The notes below the pieces were generated by a model, which did not search any database, had not been told where the DNA came from, and saw only the letters and a program-made list of their open reading frames with translations. A DNA stretch of 64,000 nt, from NCBI RefSeq assembly GCF_029910235.1, contig NZ_CP112877.1, positions 110,752 through 174,751 of the forward strand, written 5' to 3'. Origin of the DNA: Pseudanabaena galeata CCNP1313. Its GTDB lineage: Bacteria; Cyanobacteriota; Cyanobacteriia; Pseudanabaenales; Pseudanabaenaceae. Positions 15,847 to 24,543 of this stretch are shown here, one piece after another. The position numbers were made by a program, and so were the translations under genes. Numbering within the stretch: the stretch's first letter is position 1; every line of letters starts with the position of its first letter.

Positions 15847-16302
15847 GGATTCGGTGTAATCGATACGCCTAGTGCATCCGCCGCAATTCACCAACTTGAG
15901 GAAGCGCCAAATCAGATGGTTTATCAGTCACGCCAATCTCTCAAAGATCAGCATGGTAATACTTGGCAAACCGTTGCTTTCAAGCGATCGCGTCCTGATG
16001 GCAATAGTAGCTTTGAGTTGCGCCTAGTGGGATTTCCTAATTTAGTAGCGATCGATCATGCTCAGCCCTTAACTTTAAGCAATTCCTTGGGTAAAACCCT
16101 CACGGCTATTGATACCTCTAGCAATATTTTTAAAGAGGGAGCGCAGGCGAATGTCGGACAGTATGATCTGCAACCTTTGTTATCAGAATTGCAAGCGGAG
16201 ATTCCTTTAAAGATTTCTTTGCCCACGCTCAAAGGTGATGCGATTAGTCTATCGGTTCCACCTTCATTAGTCGCAGAATGGCAAACTGTGGCGAATTATT
16301 AA
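15847..16302 (+). pseudogene. DUF3122 protein, signal-peptide end removed by the Tn3 right end
   Basis: The first ATG is at 15916, but the same frame is open back to the transposon edge and encodes conserved family residues ('SAAIHQLEEAPNQMVYQSRQ'), so the true start is lost. Remaining motifs 'LRLVGFP', 'ANVGQYDLQPLL' and 'VPPSLVAEWQT' are typical of DUF3122, a cyanobacterial secreted protein of unknown role. The N-terminal signal peptide is missing, so even if translated from 15916 the product would stay in the cytoplasm. Confidence 0.85.
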
Positions 16303-16327
16303 AGCCCTCACAATCTCTCAAAAGCTA

Positions 16328-16470
16328 TGGCGTACACGCAAGTTAGCTATACCGTTAGTTGCTAAAGATCCCCCTCAATCCCCCTTGTAAAGGGGGAAGA
16401 AGAAAATTCTCCCCCCTTTACAAGGGGGGCTGGGGGGGATCTACACCCCGAAACGAAGACAGAGAGAAGC
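16328..16470. repeat. Degenerate hairpin repeat related to 16940-17121
   Basis: Central arms CCCCCTTGTAAAGGGGG... and CCCCCCTTTACAAGGGGGG flanked by GATCCCCC/GGGGGATC. The outer sequences ('GTACACGCAAGT' on the left, 'CGAAACGAAGACAG' on the right) match the corresponding parts of the better preserved element at 16940-17121. No coding potential is seen. Confidence 0.5.
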
Positions 16471-16510
16471 TAAGGTCTTATAAAAATTTAAATTAACTTA
16501 GGAGAGAACA

Positions 16511-16906
16511 ATGGCAGATTTATTTTCCCATGAATGGATGAAAGCTTTTGGTGAACTATGGAATGCTGATGCAGAGATTGTCAATGAACTTGCGAAGATA
16601 CATTTTAACTCTGTAATTGGCTATGGCTTTGAAGATCAAGACAAACCCAGTGGAATACTGGTGGTTCAGGAAGGCAAGGTGGTTTTTGCAGGAGCCTATG
16701 ATGGTCAGTCATTAAACTGGGATTTACGCGCCGATCGCCCCCATTGGCAAAAGTGGACGATTAAAGGCTTGGATATGTTGGGTTTGAGTATGGCGTATAT
16801 GAGCCGCAAGCTGCAATTCCGCGTTGGCGACTACACAGCCATGATTAAAGATCCAAGGATGGCAAGTCCATTTATCAAATCATTTGCAGTGATGAGCAAG
16901 GTTTAG
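16511..16906 (+). CDS. SCP2 sterol-binding-domain-like protein
   Basis: 131 aa. The run 'FNSVIGYGFEDQD...GILVVQEGKVVFAGAYDG' then 'LNWDLRADRPHWQKW' and 'RVGDYTAMIKDPRMASPFIKSFAVM' matches my recollection of cyanobacterial SCP2-like proteins, a hydrophobic-ligand-binding fold. A ribosome site GGAG lies at 16501-16504. Ligand and role are unknown. It stands between two repeat-filled gaps, upstream of the rhodanese-RND genes. Confidence 0.65.
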   Translation: MADLFSHEWMKAFGELWNADAEIVNELAKIHFNSVIGYGFEDQDKPSGILVVQEGKVVFAGAYDGQSLNWDLRADRPHWQKWTIKGLDMLGLSMAYMSRKLQFRVGDYTAMIKDPRMASPFIKSFAVMSKV

Positions 16907-16939
16907 GAACCCTCTCCCCCCAGCTCCCTCTCCCATTAA

Positions 16940-17121
16940 GGGAGCTACCGTGTACACACAAGTCATAAAAACCTGTCAAGTCAACAATTATCTGCCCCCT
17001 AGCCCCCAATTCTGGGGGAACAAGAAAATAAAAGTCTTTCAAAGTCCCCCAGAATTGGGGGATTTAGGGGGCTTAGATCAATCGAAACGTAGACAGTTAG
17101 ACTTGTGACACGGTAGTTCCC
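16940..17121. mobile_element. MITE-like element inserted in a palindromic repeat
   Basis: About 182 bp with imperfect inverted ends: GGGAGCTACCGTGTACACAC at 16940-16959, and GACTTGTGACACGGTAGTTC from 17100 in inverse. Inside is a hairpin of CCCCCAATTCTGGGGG and CCCCCAGAATTGGGGG. The outer flanks (CCCTCTCCCCCCAGC... on the left, ...GGGGCTAGGGGTGAGGG on the right) are the two halves of the 'CCCTCACCCC' repeat family found in the defence genes, so this element jumped into one. It accounts for most of the 291-base gap. Confidence 0.6.
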
Positions 17122-17197
17122 AAAAGGGTAGAGGGGCTAGGGGTGAGGGTCTGGTCAACTTCCACTTAACATCAGTAATTTTTAAAGGAATAACATC

Positions 17198-17551
17198 ATG
17201 AAACCAAAATCAGCAGCTAAAAAACAAACTAGCCAACCCCTAGCTCCTTCGCCCCTATCTCCATCACAATTAAAGTCTCGCCAGAGTCAATTAATGGTAG
17301 TGGATGTGCGGGGATGGTTTGAGTATTTCATGGGACATATCGCAGGGGCAAAGAGAATGAGCCGCGATCGCATTCTTAAAGAAGTTCCCCAAGATCAAGC
17401 GATCGCGATTACTTGCCTATCTGGACATCGCAGCGATATGGCGGCGCAATGGCTAGTTGCTCAGGGCTACAGCAAAGTCTATAGCCTCAAGGGTGGTTTA
17501 TTGGCTTGGCAAGGTGCGGGTTATTCTGTGCATCGTGGCAACCAACCTTAA
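17198..17551 (+). CDS. Rhodanese-like sulfurtransferase
   Basis: 117-aa single-domain rhodanese. Active-site loop 'ITCLSGHRSDMAAQWL' carries the persulfide-forming Cys; 'VVDVRGWFEYFMGHIAGAKRM' is the CH2A-type N-terminal signature. It transfers sulfur or senses reactive sulfur species. It is 37 bases upstream of the RND adaptor gene and probably co-transcribed with it, which hints that the pump cluster responds to thiol or sulfur stress. Confidence 0.85.
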   Translation: MKPKSAAKKQTSQPLAPSPLSPSQLKSRQSQLMVVDVRGWFEYFMGHIAGAKRMSRDRILKEVPQDQAIAITCLSGHRSDMAAQWLVAQGYSKVYSLKGGLLAWQGAGYSVHRGNQP

Positions 17552-17588
17552 TTTTTTTAAGAACTGGCGTTAAATCGCAGGAGTGGAG

Positions 17589-18899
17589 ATGGCTATGATC
17601 ACAAATAAAATCACAAATAGTAAAACTCAGCATTTTTGGCAGTCGCTATTACAGAATAAACTGCTGTTGATTGGCTCAATTTCGGGCTTGGTTTTACTTT
17701 CGGGCGGCACGATCTGGTGGTTGACTCAAAGCAGTAAAAATGGACAGTCAGCCGCAAATTTGGCAGCGGCAAGTTCTACGGCAAATCCCATACAGGTAAA
17801 AACGGCGATCGCCCGTCAACAGGGTGTGAATAATCAGCGCGTGCTTACAGGCAGTGTCGAACCCTTAGAAACGGTGACGCTCACTAGTCGCGTGATGGGA
17901 CAAATTCGCCAGTTAAATGTGCAGGAAGGCGATCGGGTCAAGGCTGGACAAGTACTGATTGACATTGATGTGGCGGACATTCAGGCACAGGGCAATCAAG
18001 CTCTGGCTGGGGTGAGCATGGCGCAGTCCAATTTTCAAAATGCGGAAGCGAGACTACAACAATCGATCGGACAACTGCTTGAAATTGAGTCGGACTTAAC
18101 TGAGGCAATGCTTGAGCAAAGTCGGATGTCAAGGTTGCAAGCAGAGGGTGCGGTTAGTCAACAACTGCTCGATCAGGCAAATACGCGGGTAAAAATGAGT
18201 CAGGCGCGACTGCAACAAACCCAAGCAATGATTGGTCAATCGCAAGCCACGATGAATCAAGCCCAAGCACAGGTCAGTCAAGCCCAATCGCAAGTATCAC
18301 AGGTTATGGCGAATCTCGACTATGGCACGATCTCGGCTCCCTTTGATGGGGTGGTGACACGCAAACATAGTGAGGTTGGGGCAATGGCTGGACCTGCACA
18401 ACCTTTGTTGACCATTGAAAGTAGCGATCGCTTGCGATTTAGTACCCAAGTTCCTGAATCGATGATCTCGCAAGTTCGCACAGGGCAGAAAGTATCTATT
18501 TTGATCGATGCGCTTAATCGAGATGTCACGGGTACAGTCAGTCACATCATTCCATCAGCCGATCCCACTACTCGTAATTTCACGGTCAAAGTGACTTTGA
18601 ATGGCACGGCTGGTGTAATTTCAGGGATGTTCGGTCGCCTGCAATTAACCAATCCCACCGTGGCGCAAAAAACTAGTGATCGCCAAGTTTTGATGATCCC
18701 TAAAAATGCGATCGTGCAGCAGTTTGGTATCACAGGCGTTTACAAAGTAGTTGCGGGGCAAGCCAATTTTCAGCCCATTACCACAGGACGGATCAATGGG
18801 GAAGTGATCGAAGTATTTTCAGGACTAACTGATGGCGAGCAATTAGTATTGCAACCATCTCCTGACCTCAAAAATGGAACTGCGGTTCAAGTCAATTAG
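17589..18899 (+). CDS. RND efflux periplasmic adaptor (membrane fusion protein)
   Basis: About 436 aa. One N-terminal membrane anchor ('LLLIGSISGLVLLSGGTIWW', residues about 23-42), lipoyl half 'VMGQIRQLNVQEGDRVKAGQVL', a long Gln/Ala-rich coiled coil, second lipoyl half 'ISAPFDGVVTRKHSEVGAMA', then beta-barrel and MP domains. It links the inner-membrane RND pump to an outer-membrane channel. Start chosen at ATG 17589, five bases after AGGAG (17579-17583); the GTG at 17583 overlaps that site. The permease follows 23 bases downstream. Confidence 0.9.
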   Translation: MAMITNKITNSKTQHFWQSLLQNKLLLIGSISGLVLLSGGTIWWLTQSSKNGQSAANLAAASSTANPIQVKTAIARQQGVNNQRVLTGSVEPLETVTLTSRVMGQIRQLNVQEGDRVKAGQVLIDIDVADIQAQGNQALAGVSMAQSNFQNAEARLQQSIGQLLEIESDLTEAMLEQSRMSRLQAEGAVSQQLLDQANTRVKMSQARLQQTQAMIGQSQATMNQAQAQVSQAQSQVSQVMANLDYGTISAPFDGVVTRKHSEVGAMAGPAQPLLTIESSDRLRFSTQVPESMISQVRTGQKVSILIDALNRDVTGTVSHIIPSADPTTRNFTVKVTLNGTAGVISGMFGRLQLTNPTVAQKTSDRQVLMIPKNAIVQQFGITGVYKVVAGQANFQPITTGRINGEVIEVFSGLTDGEQLVLQPSPDLKNGTAVQVN

Positions 18900-18922
18900 T
18901 TCACCATCACGGTCATTTCACC

Positions 18923-21900
18923 ATGTCTGAACCTATTAAAAACCCGCCCAAATACAGCCTGATTGGGCAAATCACAAACTATTTCATCAATTCCCAGTTG
19001 ACAATTTTGGTGATTGCCGTGCTGGTGATTTTTGGGATTGGTGCGGTTGTTCTCACTCCCAAAGAAGAGAATCCCCAAATTATTGTCCCTGCGGCTGAGG
19101 TTTATCTTCCCTATGCAGGGGCTTCAGCCTCCGTTGTCGAACAAACCCTGACCAATCCCATTGAAGCCAAACTAAGGGAACTGTCGGGCGTTGAGCATAT
19201 CTATTCCGCCTCGCAAGATTCGGGTGCAAAGGTAACTGTCCAGTTTGTCGTGGGACAGAACTGGGAAGACTCACTCTTTAAATTACAGAACCATCTCTAT
19301 AGCAATCAGGACTTGCTGCCCAAGGGCGCAAGTTATCTGGTGAAGCCTGTAATTATTGACGATGTGCCGATTGTGACCCTGACGATTACGGGTAAAGACT
19401 ACAGCGACAATCAATTGCGCCGCATCGGTGAACGTCTCTTAGAAGACCTTCGCAGCATTCCTAATACCGCCAATCTCGCGATTACTGGCGGACAACCCCG
19501 TGCGATTCGGGTCGATCTTGACCCTGACAAACTCGCCAGCTACAAACTCTCAGCACCGCAGATCGCTCAACGCCTCCAGAATGAAAATGTGCGGTTGCCT
19601 GCGGGGGATGTGTCCATTGGCAAAACTCGTTTATTTATTGATGGCGGCAATCTCTTTCAGTCCGTTAATGATGTTGGGGAGGTAATTGTCGGCTTTGGAC
19701 AGGGTTCCAAGTCGCCGATTTATTTGCGGGATGTGGCGAATGTGATTTATGATTTTAGCGATCGCACAACAATCTCACGGATTAATTTTCGCCAAGATTG
19801 GGATATTAGCATTCCCTATCCCGACACCAAAGCCCAGCCTAAAGGCGAATTTGTAGCGCAACCTGCGATCACGATCGGCATTGCCAAGCAAAAGGGAACT
19901 AATGCTGTCACCGTTGCCCAACAGATTTTCCAACGGGTTGAAGAACTAAAACCGCAGTTACCATCGGGCATCACGATCGCCGTGACCCGTAATGATGGAC
20001 AGACCGCCGATCGCGCTGTAGGGGATCTTTATCAAAGTTTAGGCATCGCCATTTTTACGGTGGTGGCGCTCCTCGTAATTTTCCTTGGTTGGCGCGAATC
20101 CTCGATTGTTGCCTTTGTGATTCCCTTGACCCTTGCGGGTACTCTCGCAGTGGGATTTGTTTCTGGACAAACGATCAATCGGATTACCCTATTTGCCTTG
20201 ATTTTAGCTTTGGGAACGCTGGTGGATGATGCGATCGCCGTTACCGAAAACATTCATCGCTATTTTGAAGAAACGCCCAACATGAACTGGCGGCAGAAAA
20301 CCCAAGCCGCAGTCATGGCGGTTAATGAATTGGGAACACCTGTCATTCTTTCCACAATTACGGTCATTCTTGCCTTTGTGCCGATGGCGTTTGTCACAGG
20401 CATGATGGGTCCCTATATGCAGCCCATTCCCTTTAATGTTCCCGTTGCCATGATCGTCAGTACCACCTTGGCGCTAACGATTACGCCCTTCTTGGCATTG
20501 CGGATGATTAAGATCATACAGGAAAATGGCGAACATCAATTAACTCCCATTGAAGATACAAAGATTTATCGTCTCTATGCAAAGTTGATGAATCCTTTAC
20601 TCAACTCGGCAAGCCGTCGCCGTTTTGTGTTGTTCTTCATTACAGGATTGATGTTAGCTTCCTTCCTATTGCCGTTAACCCAAACGGTGAAGTTTAGAAT
20701 GCTGCCCAAGGCGAATAAAGATACATTTTTAGTGCAGTTAGATACACCCTTGGGAACGGAGCTTACTGAAACCGATCGCATTGTGCAGGATCTCGAAGCA
20801 ATTTTGCGGCAAAATCCTGAAACTACTAATTTTGAAACCTATGTGGGCATGGGCGCACCAATTGACTTTAACGGGATGCTGCGCGGTGCAATCGATCGCT
20901 TTGGTGAACATTACGCTGATATTCGCGTGCATCTCACCAATAAAGATGCCCGTTCTATTCAATCAGAAGGCATTGTTTTAAGTCTGCGTCCGAAACTAAC
21001 AGAAGTTGCTCAAAAAAATAATGCGATCGTGAAATTAGTGGAAGATCCCCCAGGTCCGCCTGTGCGATCGACTATGCTTGCGGAAATCTATGGTTCTGAC
21101 TATAACAAGCAGCGCCAACTGACTAAAGAAGTACGCGCTGTTTTTGCTCAAACCGCGCAGGTTGTGGATATTGATGATTCTGTGAAAAATCAAATTCCGC
21201 AGATGCGTCTGGTCGTTGATCGCGAAAAGGTCAACCGCGCAGGGCTGACTACGCAGGATGTGGCTCAGACCATTAACATGGCGATCGCAGGTTCGCAAGT
21301 CTCGATCATGAAAGTATCAGGCGAACTCGCCCCCGTTGGCATTCAAGTGCGTTTTGCCAATGCCAATCGCCAGAGCATTGACGATCTCAGTCGGATTCAA
21401 TTACCGACTAGCCAAGGTTCCCTAGTGCCGCTAACGGAACTAGTCACCTTCACGCCTAGTACCGTCGATGAGCCGATCCTGCATAAGGATCAACGTCCCG
21501 TTACCTATGTCATGGGTGAAATGGGCGATCGCTCCTCGGTCTATGCCGTAATTGAACAAATCATTTACTTCTTTCAGAATCCCTTGCCCAAAGGTTATTA
21601 CATTCAATGGGATGGGGAATGGAAACTCACGCTCGATGTATTCCGTGACTTGGGACTGGCGATGATGGTAGCGGTGGTACTGATTTATCTAATCCTCGTC
21701 GGACAGTTCCGTAGCTTCAAAGTACCGATGATCATTCTCGGTGCGATTCCCCTTGCCTTGATTGGGATTCTCTTAGTCTTTGCGGTAAATGGTGTTTATT
21801 TCAGTGCCACAGCAATGATCGGTGTAATTGCCCTTGCAGGGATTGTGGTCAGAAATGCGATCGTGCTTCTAGAATTTATCGGCGACAAGCTCAAGGAAGG

Positions 21901-22198
21901 CGGCGAATTAAAAGCTGCCATTCTCGAAGCAGGAGCAGTCAGATTTCGCCCAATTTTATTAACTAGCGTGACCACAATGCTAGGCACGCTCTCGATTCTG
22001 GGCGATCCTGTCTGGTCAGGTTTAGCATGGGCTTTGCTAGGTGGAATGTTAACTTCTTCTTTCCTGACTCTATTTATTATTCCGATTCTGTATTATGGCG
22101 ATCGGATTACCCATAAAATCACAGAAGACGAGCAGGAAGATTTAGATGCTCCCGAATCTCCTAATTTCCCTTCCGATCAAAGTCCTATGCCTAGCTAA
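18923..22198 (+). CDS. RND efflux permease (AcrB/HAE-1 superfamily)
   Basis: 1091 aa, normal length. First membrane helix at about residues 27-46, large periplasmic loops, then helices 2-6 around residues 370-530. 'LGTLVDDAIAVTENI' carries the Asp pair of the proton relay in helix 4, and 'GIVVRNAIVLLEFIG' is the helix 10 counterpart. A trimeric proton-driven exporter. 'PPGPPVRS' in the docking region is typical of the less-studied cyanobacterial/proteobacterial group near nodulation/hydrophobe exporters, so the substrate cannot be told. No outer-membrane factor gene is nearby. Confidence 0.92.
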   Translation: MSEPIKNPPKYSLIGQITNYFINSQLTILVIAVLVIFGIGAVVLTPKEENPQIIVPAAEVYLPYAGASASVVEQTLTNPIEAKLRELSGVEHIYSASQDSGAKVTVQFVVGQNWEDSLFKLQNHLYSNQDLLPKGASYLVKPVIIDDVPIVTLTITGKDYSDNQLRRIGERLLEDLRSIPNTANLAITGGQPRAIRVDLDPDKLASYKLSAPQIAQRLQNENVRLPAGDVSIGKTRLFIDGGNLFQSVNDVGEVIVGFGQGSKSPIYLRDVANVIYDFSDRTTISRINFRQDWDISIPYPDTKAQPKGEFVAQPAITIGIAKQKGTNAVTVAQQIFQRVEELKPQLPSGITIAVTRNDGQTADRAVGDLYQSLGIAIFTVVALLVIFLGWRESSIVAFVIPLTLAGTLAVGFVSGQTINRITLFALILALGTLVDDAIAVTENIHRYFEETPNMNWRQKTQAAVMAVNELGTPVILSTITVILAFVPMAFVTGMMGPYMQPIPFNVPVAMIVSTTLALTITPFLALRMIKIIQENGEHQLTPIEDTKIYRLYAKLMNPLLNSASRRRFVLFFITGLMLASFLLPLTQTVKFRMLPKANKDTFLVQLDTPLGTELTETDRIVQDLEAILRQNPETTNFETYVGMGAPIDFNGMLRGAIDRFGEHYADIRVHLTNKDARSIQSEGIVLSLRPKLTEVAQKNNAIVKLVEDPPGPPVRSTMLAEIYGSDYNKQRQLTKEVRAVFAQTAQVVDIDDSVKNQIPQMRLVVDREKVNRAGLTTQDVAQTINMAIAGSQVSIMKVSGELAPVGIQVRFANANRQSIDDLSRIQLPTSQGSLVPLTELVTFTPSTVDEPILHKDQRPVTYVMGEMGDRSSVYAVIEQIIYFFQNPLPKGYYIQWDGEWKLTLDVFRDLGLAMMVAVVLIYLILVGQFRSFKVPMIILGAIPLALIGILLVFAVNGVYFSATAMIGVIALAGIVVRNAIVLLEFIGDKLKEGGELKAAILEAGAVRFRPILLTSVTTMLGTLSILGDPVWSGLAWALLGGMLTSSFLTLFIIPILYYGDRITHKITEDEQEDLDAPESPNFPSDQSPMPS

Positions 22199-22207
22199 TT
22201 AAATCCT

Positions 22208-22885
22208 ATGGAACCAATTCACATTTCTTACTATTCCGATGTTCTCTGCATTTGGGCTTATATCGCCCAAATCCGCCTTGATGAACTAGCTGCTAACTTT
22301 CCCGATCAAGTGGAGATCGACTATCATTTTTTCCCTGTATTTGGCAATGCCCATGAAAAACTAGAAAAAAGTTGGCGCGATCGCGGCGGATTACGCGGCT
22401 ATAGCAATCATGTGCATACAGTCGCGGCTAAGTTTCCCCATATCACCGTGCATCCCGATATCTGGGTCGTCAATACACCAACTTCAGCTACTTCCTGTCA
22501 TCTATTTCTGAATGCAATTCAATTATTAGAAATCAAAGGGCTGATTCCTAAATCAGAGAAACTGTTTGAAAAAGCCAATTGGGAATTTCGCCGCGCCTTT
22601 TTTGTGGAAACTGCGGATGTTAGCGATCGCAAAGTACAGTTTCAGATTGCTGAGAAATTAGGTATTGCGATCGCCGATCTGCAAGCTCAAATTGATAGTG
22701 GCGAAGCCTATGCTTTGCTATCAAGGGATTTTGAGTTAATTCGCGAAAAAACTGTGTCCGTTAGCCCCACGATGATTTTTAACGAAGGGCGACAAAGACT
22801 AAATGGGAATGTCGGCTATCGAGTCATTGAGGCAAATATTCGTGAGTTGCTGAATAATCCCGAAGATGAACATTCTTGGTGTTAG
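22208..22885 (+). CDS. DsbA-family (FrnE/HCCA-isomerase-like) protein
   Basis: 225 aa thioredoxin-fold protein of the DsbA superfamily. N-terminal 'ISYYSDVLCIWAYIAQIRL' is the motif of FrnE/2-hydroxychromene-2-carboxylate isomerase relatives; only one Cys is present (CIWA rather than CxxC), so a classical disulfide exchange is unlikely and a glutathione-dependent isomerase or transferase role is possible. 'KTVSVSPTMIFNEGRQRLNGNVGY' holds the cis-Pro loop. It starts 9 bases after the RND gene and is probably in the same transcript. No signal peptide. Confidence 0.8.
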   Translation: MEPIHISYYSDVLCIWAYIAQIRLDELAANFPDQVEIDYHFFPVFGNAHEKLEKSWRDRGGLRGYSNHVHTVAAKFPHITVHPDIWVVNTPTSATSCHLFLNAIQLLEIKGLIPKSEKLFEKANWEFRRAFFVETADVSDRKVQFQIAEKLGIAIADLQAQIDSGEAYALLSRDFELIREKTVSVSPTMIFNEGRQRLNGNVGYRVIEANIRELLNNPEDEHSWC

Positions 22886-23007
22886 ACGAATGAATCTTAA
22901 AATTTCTTGAGAAAATTTACCAAAAAATTATTTGCCAACTATATTACTACCCAAGTATATTGCTAATTAAGCTAGTGATAAGCGCCTAATCCACTTCAAA
23001 AGAAATC

Positions 23008-24450
23008 ATGGATATCCTATCAAATACCGTCGCACTGTCACGAATGCAATTTGCGTTAACCGCCATTTTTCATATGCTCTGGCCAGTTCTGACTACAGGC
23101 ATGGCAATCTATCTCGTCATTGTCGAAGGACTATGGCTGAAGACCCGTAATCCTGATTACTACCGCCACGCTCGCTTCTGGTCAAAGTTATACGTTCTTA
23201 ACTTCGGGATTGGCGTTGCCTCAGGGCTACCGATGGAATTTCAATTTGGGACAAACTGGGCTCCATTTTCGGAAGCAGTAGGTGATTTCTTTGGCAGCAT
23301 TCTCGGATTTGAAGGCGCAATGGCTTTCATGCTCGAAGCAGGATTCTTAGGGATTATGTTATTTGGCTGGGAGCGAGTAAATCCAGCAATTCACTATCTC
23401 GCCACAATTATGGTTGCCTTCGGTGCAAACCTATCTACTTTCTGGATTTTAGTCGCTAACTCTTGGCTGCAAACGCCATCGGGCGGTGAGATGGTCAATG
23501 GTAAGTTTATTGTCAGTGACTACTTTCAGGCGATCGCCAATCCCTTTATGCTGAAAAGCGTATCGCATATGTTCTTTGCTACCCTCGAAACATCACTATT
23601 CGTAATCGGCGGTATTAGCGCTTGGTATATTCTCAACAATCGTCATCAAGCTTTTTTTACCAAATCGCTCAAAATTGTCCTAGCCGCTGCGATCGCTGTT
23701 ACGCCTGTGCAGATTTACATCGGACACCTCAGTGCCGAACAAGTAGCCCAATATCAACCAACGAAACTGGCGGCGATGGAAGCCAAATGGGAAACTAGTC
23801 CTGCGGGACAGCCTGCGGATTGGAGTCTATTGGCAATTCCAGACGAAAAGACTCAAAGCAACAAATGGGAAATTACGATTCCCAACGGGCTTGGCTATGT
23901 TTTAGAATTTCAAAAGAACTTAACCTCACCCGTTCTCGGCTTAAAAGAATGGAAATATAGCGATCGCCCTCACATGGTGGGCTTGATATATTATGCTTTT
24001 CGGATCATGAGTGGGATTGGCTTTTTCCTAGCAGGACTGATGCTCTGGAGTGCCTTGCAATGGTTATTAGGCAATCTCTCTGCGGAAAAAATTGCTAAAC
24101 AAAAATGGCTCCTCCGCACTTGGATTTTTGCTGCACCATTAGGTTATATTGCCGTAGAGTCGGGCTGGATTGTCCGATGTGTAGGACGACAACCTTGGAC
24201 AATGTATGGACAGATTCGCACGGCTGATGCAGCTTCCCATGTTCCCGCAGGAAATGTATTAACTTCATTAACCCTATTTGCAGTGGTTTATTCGATCCTA
24301 TTAGTTGCCACACTGTACTTTGGCAGCAGAATCATTCGTCATGGTCCGAATTTGGATATACCCATTCCGGGGCTAGACAACAAACTAGCCATCAATATGG
24401 AACCCGCGACATTCATTCCCGATCAACGTCCAGCAGAAACTCAATTGTAA
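23008..24450 (+). CDS. cydA: Cytochrome bd-type quinol oxidase subunit I
   Basis: 480 aa with nine predicted membrane helices. Haem ligands and quinol site: His in 'LTAIFHMLWP', His in 'LKSVSHMFFATLE', 'GWIVRCVGRQPWTMYG' near the C-terminus. The loop after helix 6 is short, as in CioA/cyanide-insensitive oxidases rather than E. coli CydA. It oxidises plastoquinol and reduces oxygen without pumping. It is followed by a strong hairpin and then subunit II. A minor variant oxidase serving high-light or redox stress is plausible. Confidence 0.93.
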   Translation: MDILSNTVALSRMQFALTAIFHMLWPVLTTGMAIYLVIVEGLWLKTRNPDYYRHARFWSKLYVLNFGIGVASGLPMEFQFGTNWAPFSEAVGDFFGSILGFEGAMAFMLEAGFLGIMLFGWERVNPAIHYLATIMVAFGANLSTFWILVANSWLQTPSGGEMVNGKFIVSDYFQAIANPFMLKSVSHMFFATLETSLFVIGGISAWYILNNRHQAFFTKSLKIVLAAAIAVTPVQIYIGHLSAEQVAQYQPTKLAAMEAKWETSPAGQPADWSLLAIPDEKTQSNKWEITIPNGLGYVLEFQKNLTSPVLGLKEWKYSDRPHMVGLIYYAFRIMSGIGFFLAGLMLWSALQWLLGNLSAEKIAKQKWLLRTWIFAAPLGYIAVESGWIVRCVGRQPWTMYGQIRTADAASHVPAGNVLTSLTLFAVVYSILLVATLYFGSRIIRHGPNLDIPIPGLDNKLAINMEPATFIPDQRPAETQL

Positions 24451-24452
24451 TC

Positions 24453-24489
24453 GAGAAGATAGGCAGCGCAGAGCGCTGCCTATCTTCTC
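24453..24489 (+). terminator. 17-bp perfect hairpin between cydA and cydB
   Basis: Arms GAGAAGATAGGCAGCGC (24453-24469) and inverse (24473-24489) with a 3-base loop, starting three bases after the cydA stop. No T run, so it may attenuate or stabilise the cydA message rather than end it, allowing unequal subunit expression. Confidence 0.55.
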
Positions 24490-24543
24490 ATATGGCAAGG
24501 TTTTCAAAATTTTGAGTATGTGACTAATTCCTAGGTAAATTTC

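Noticed and set aside
22208..22885. Classical DsbA thiol oxidase
   Set aside because: Only one Cys (CIWA) is present and there is no signal peptide.
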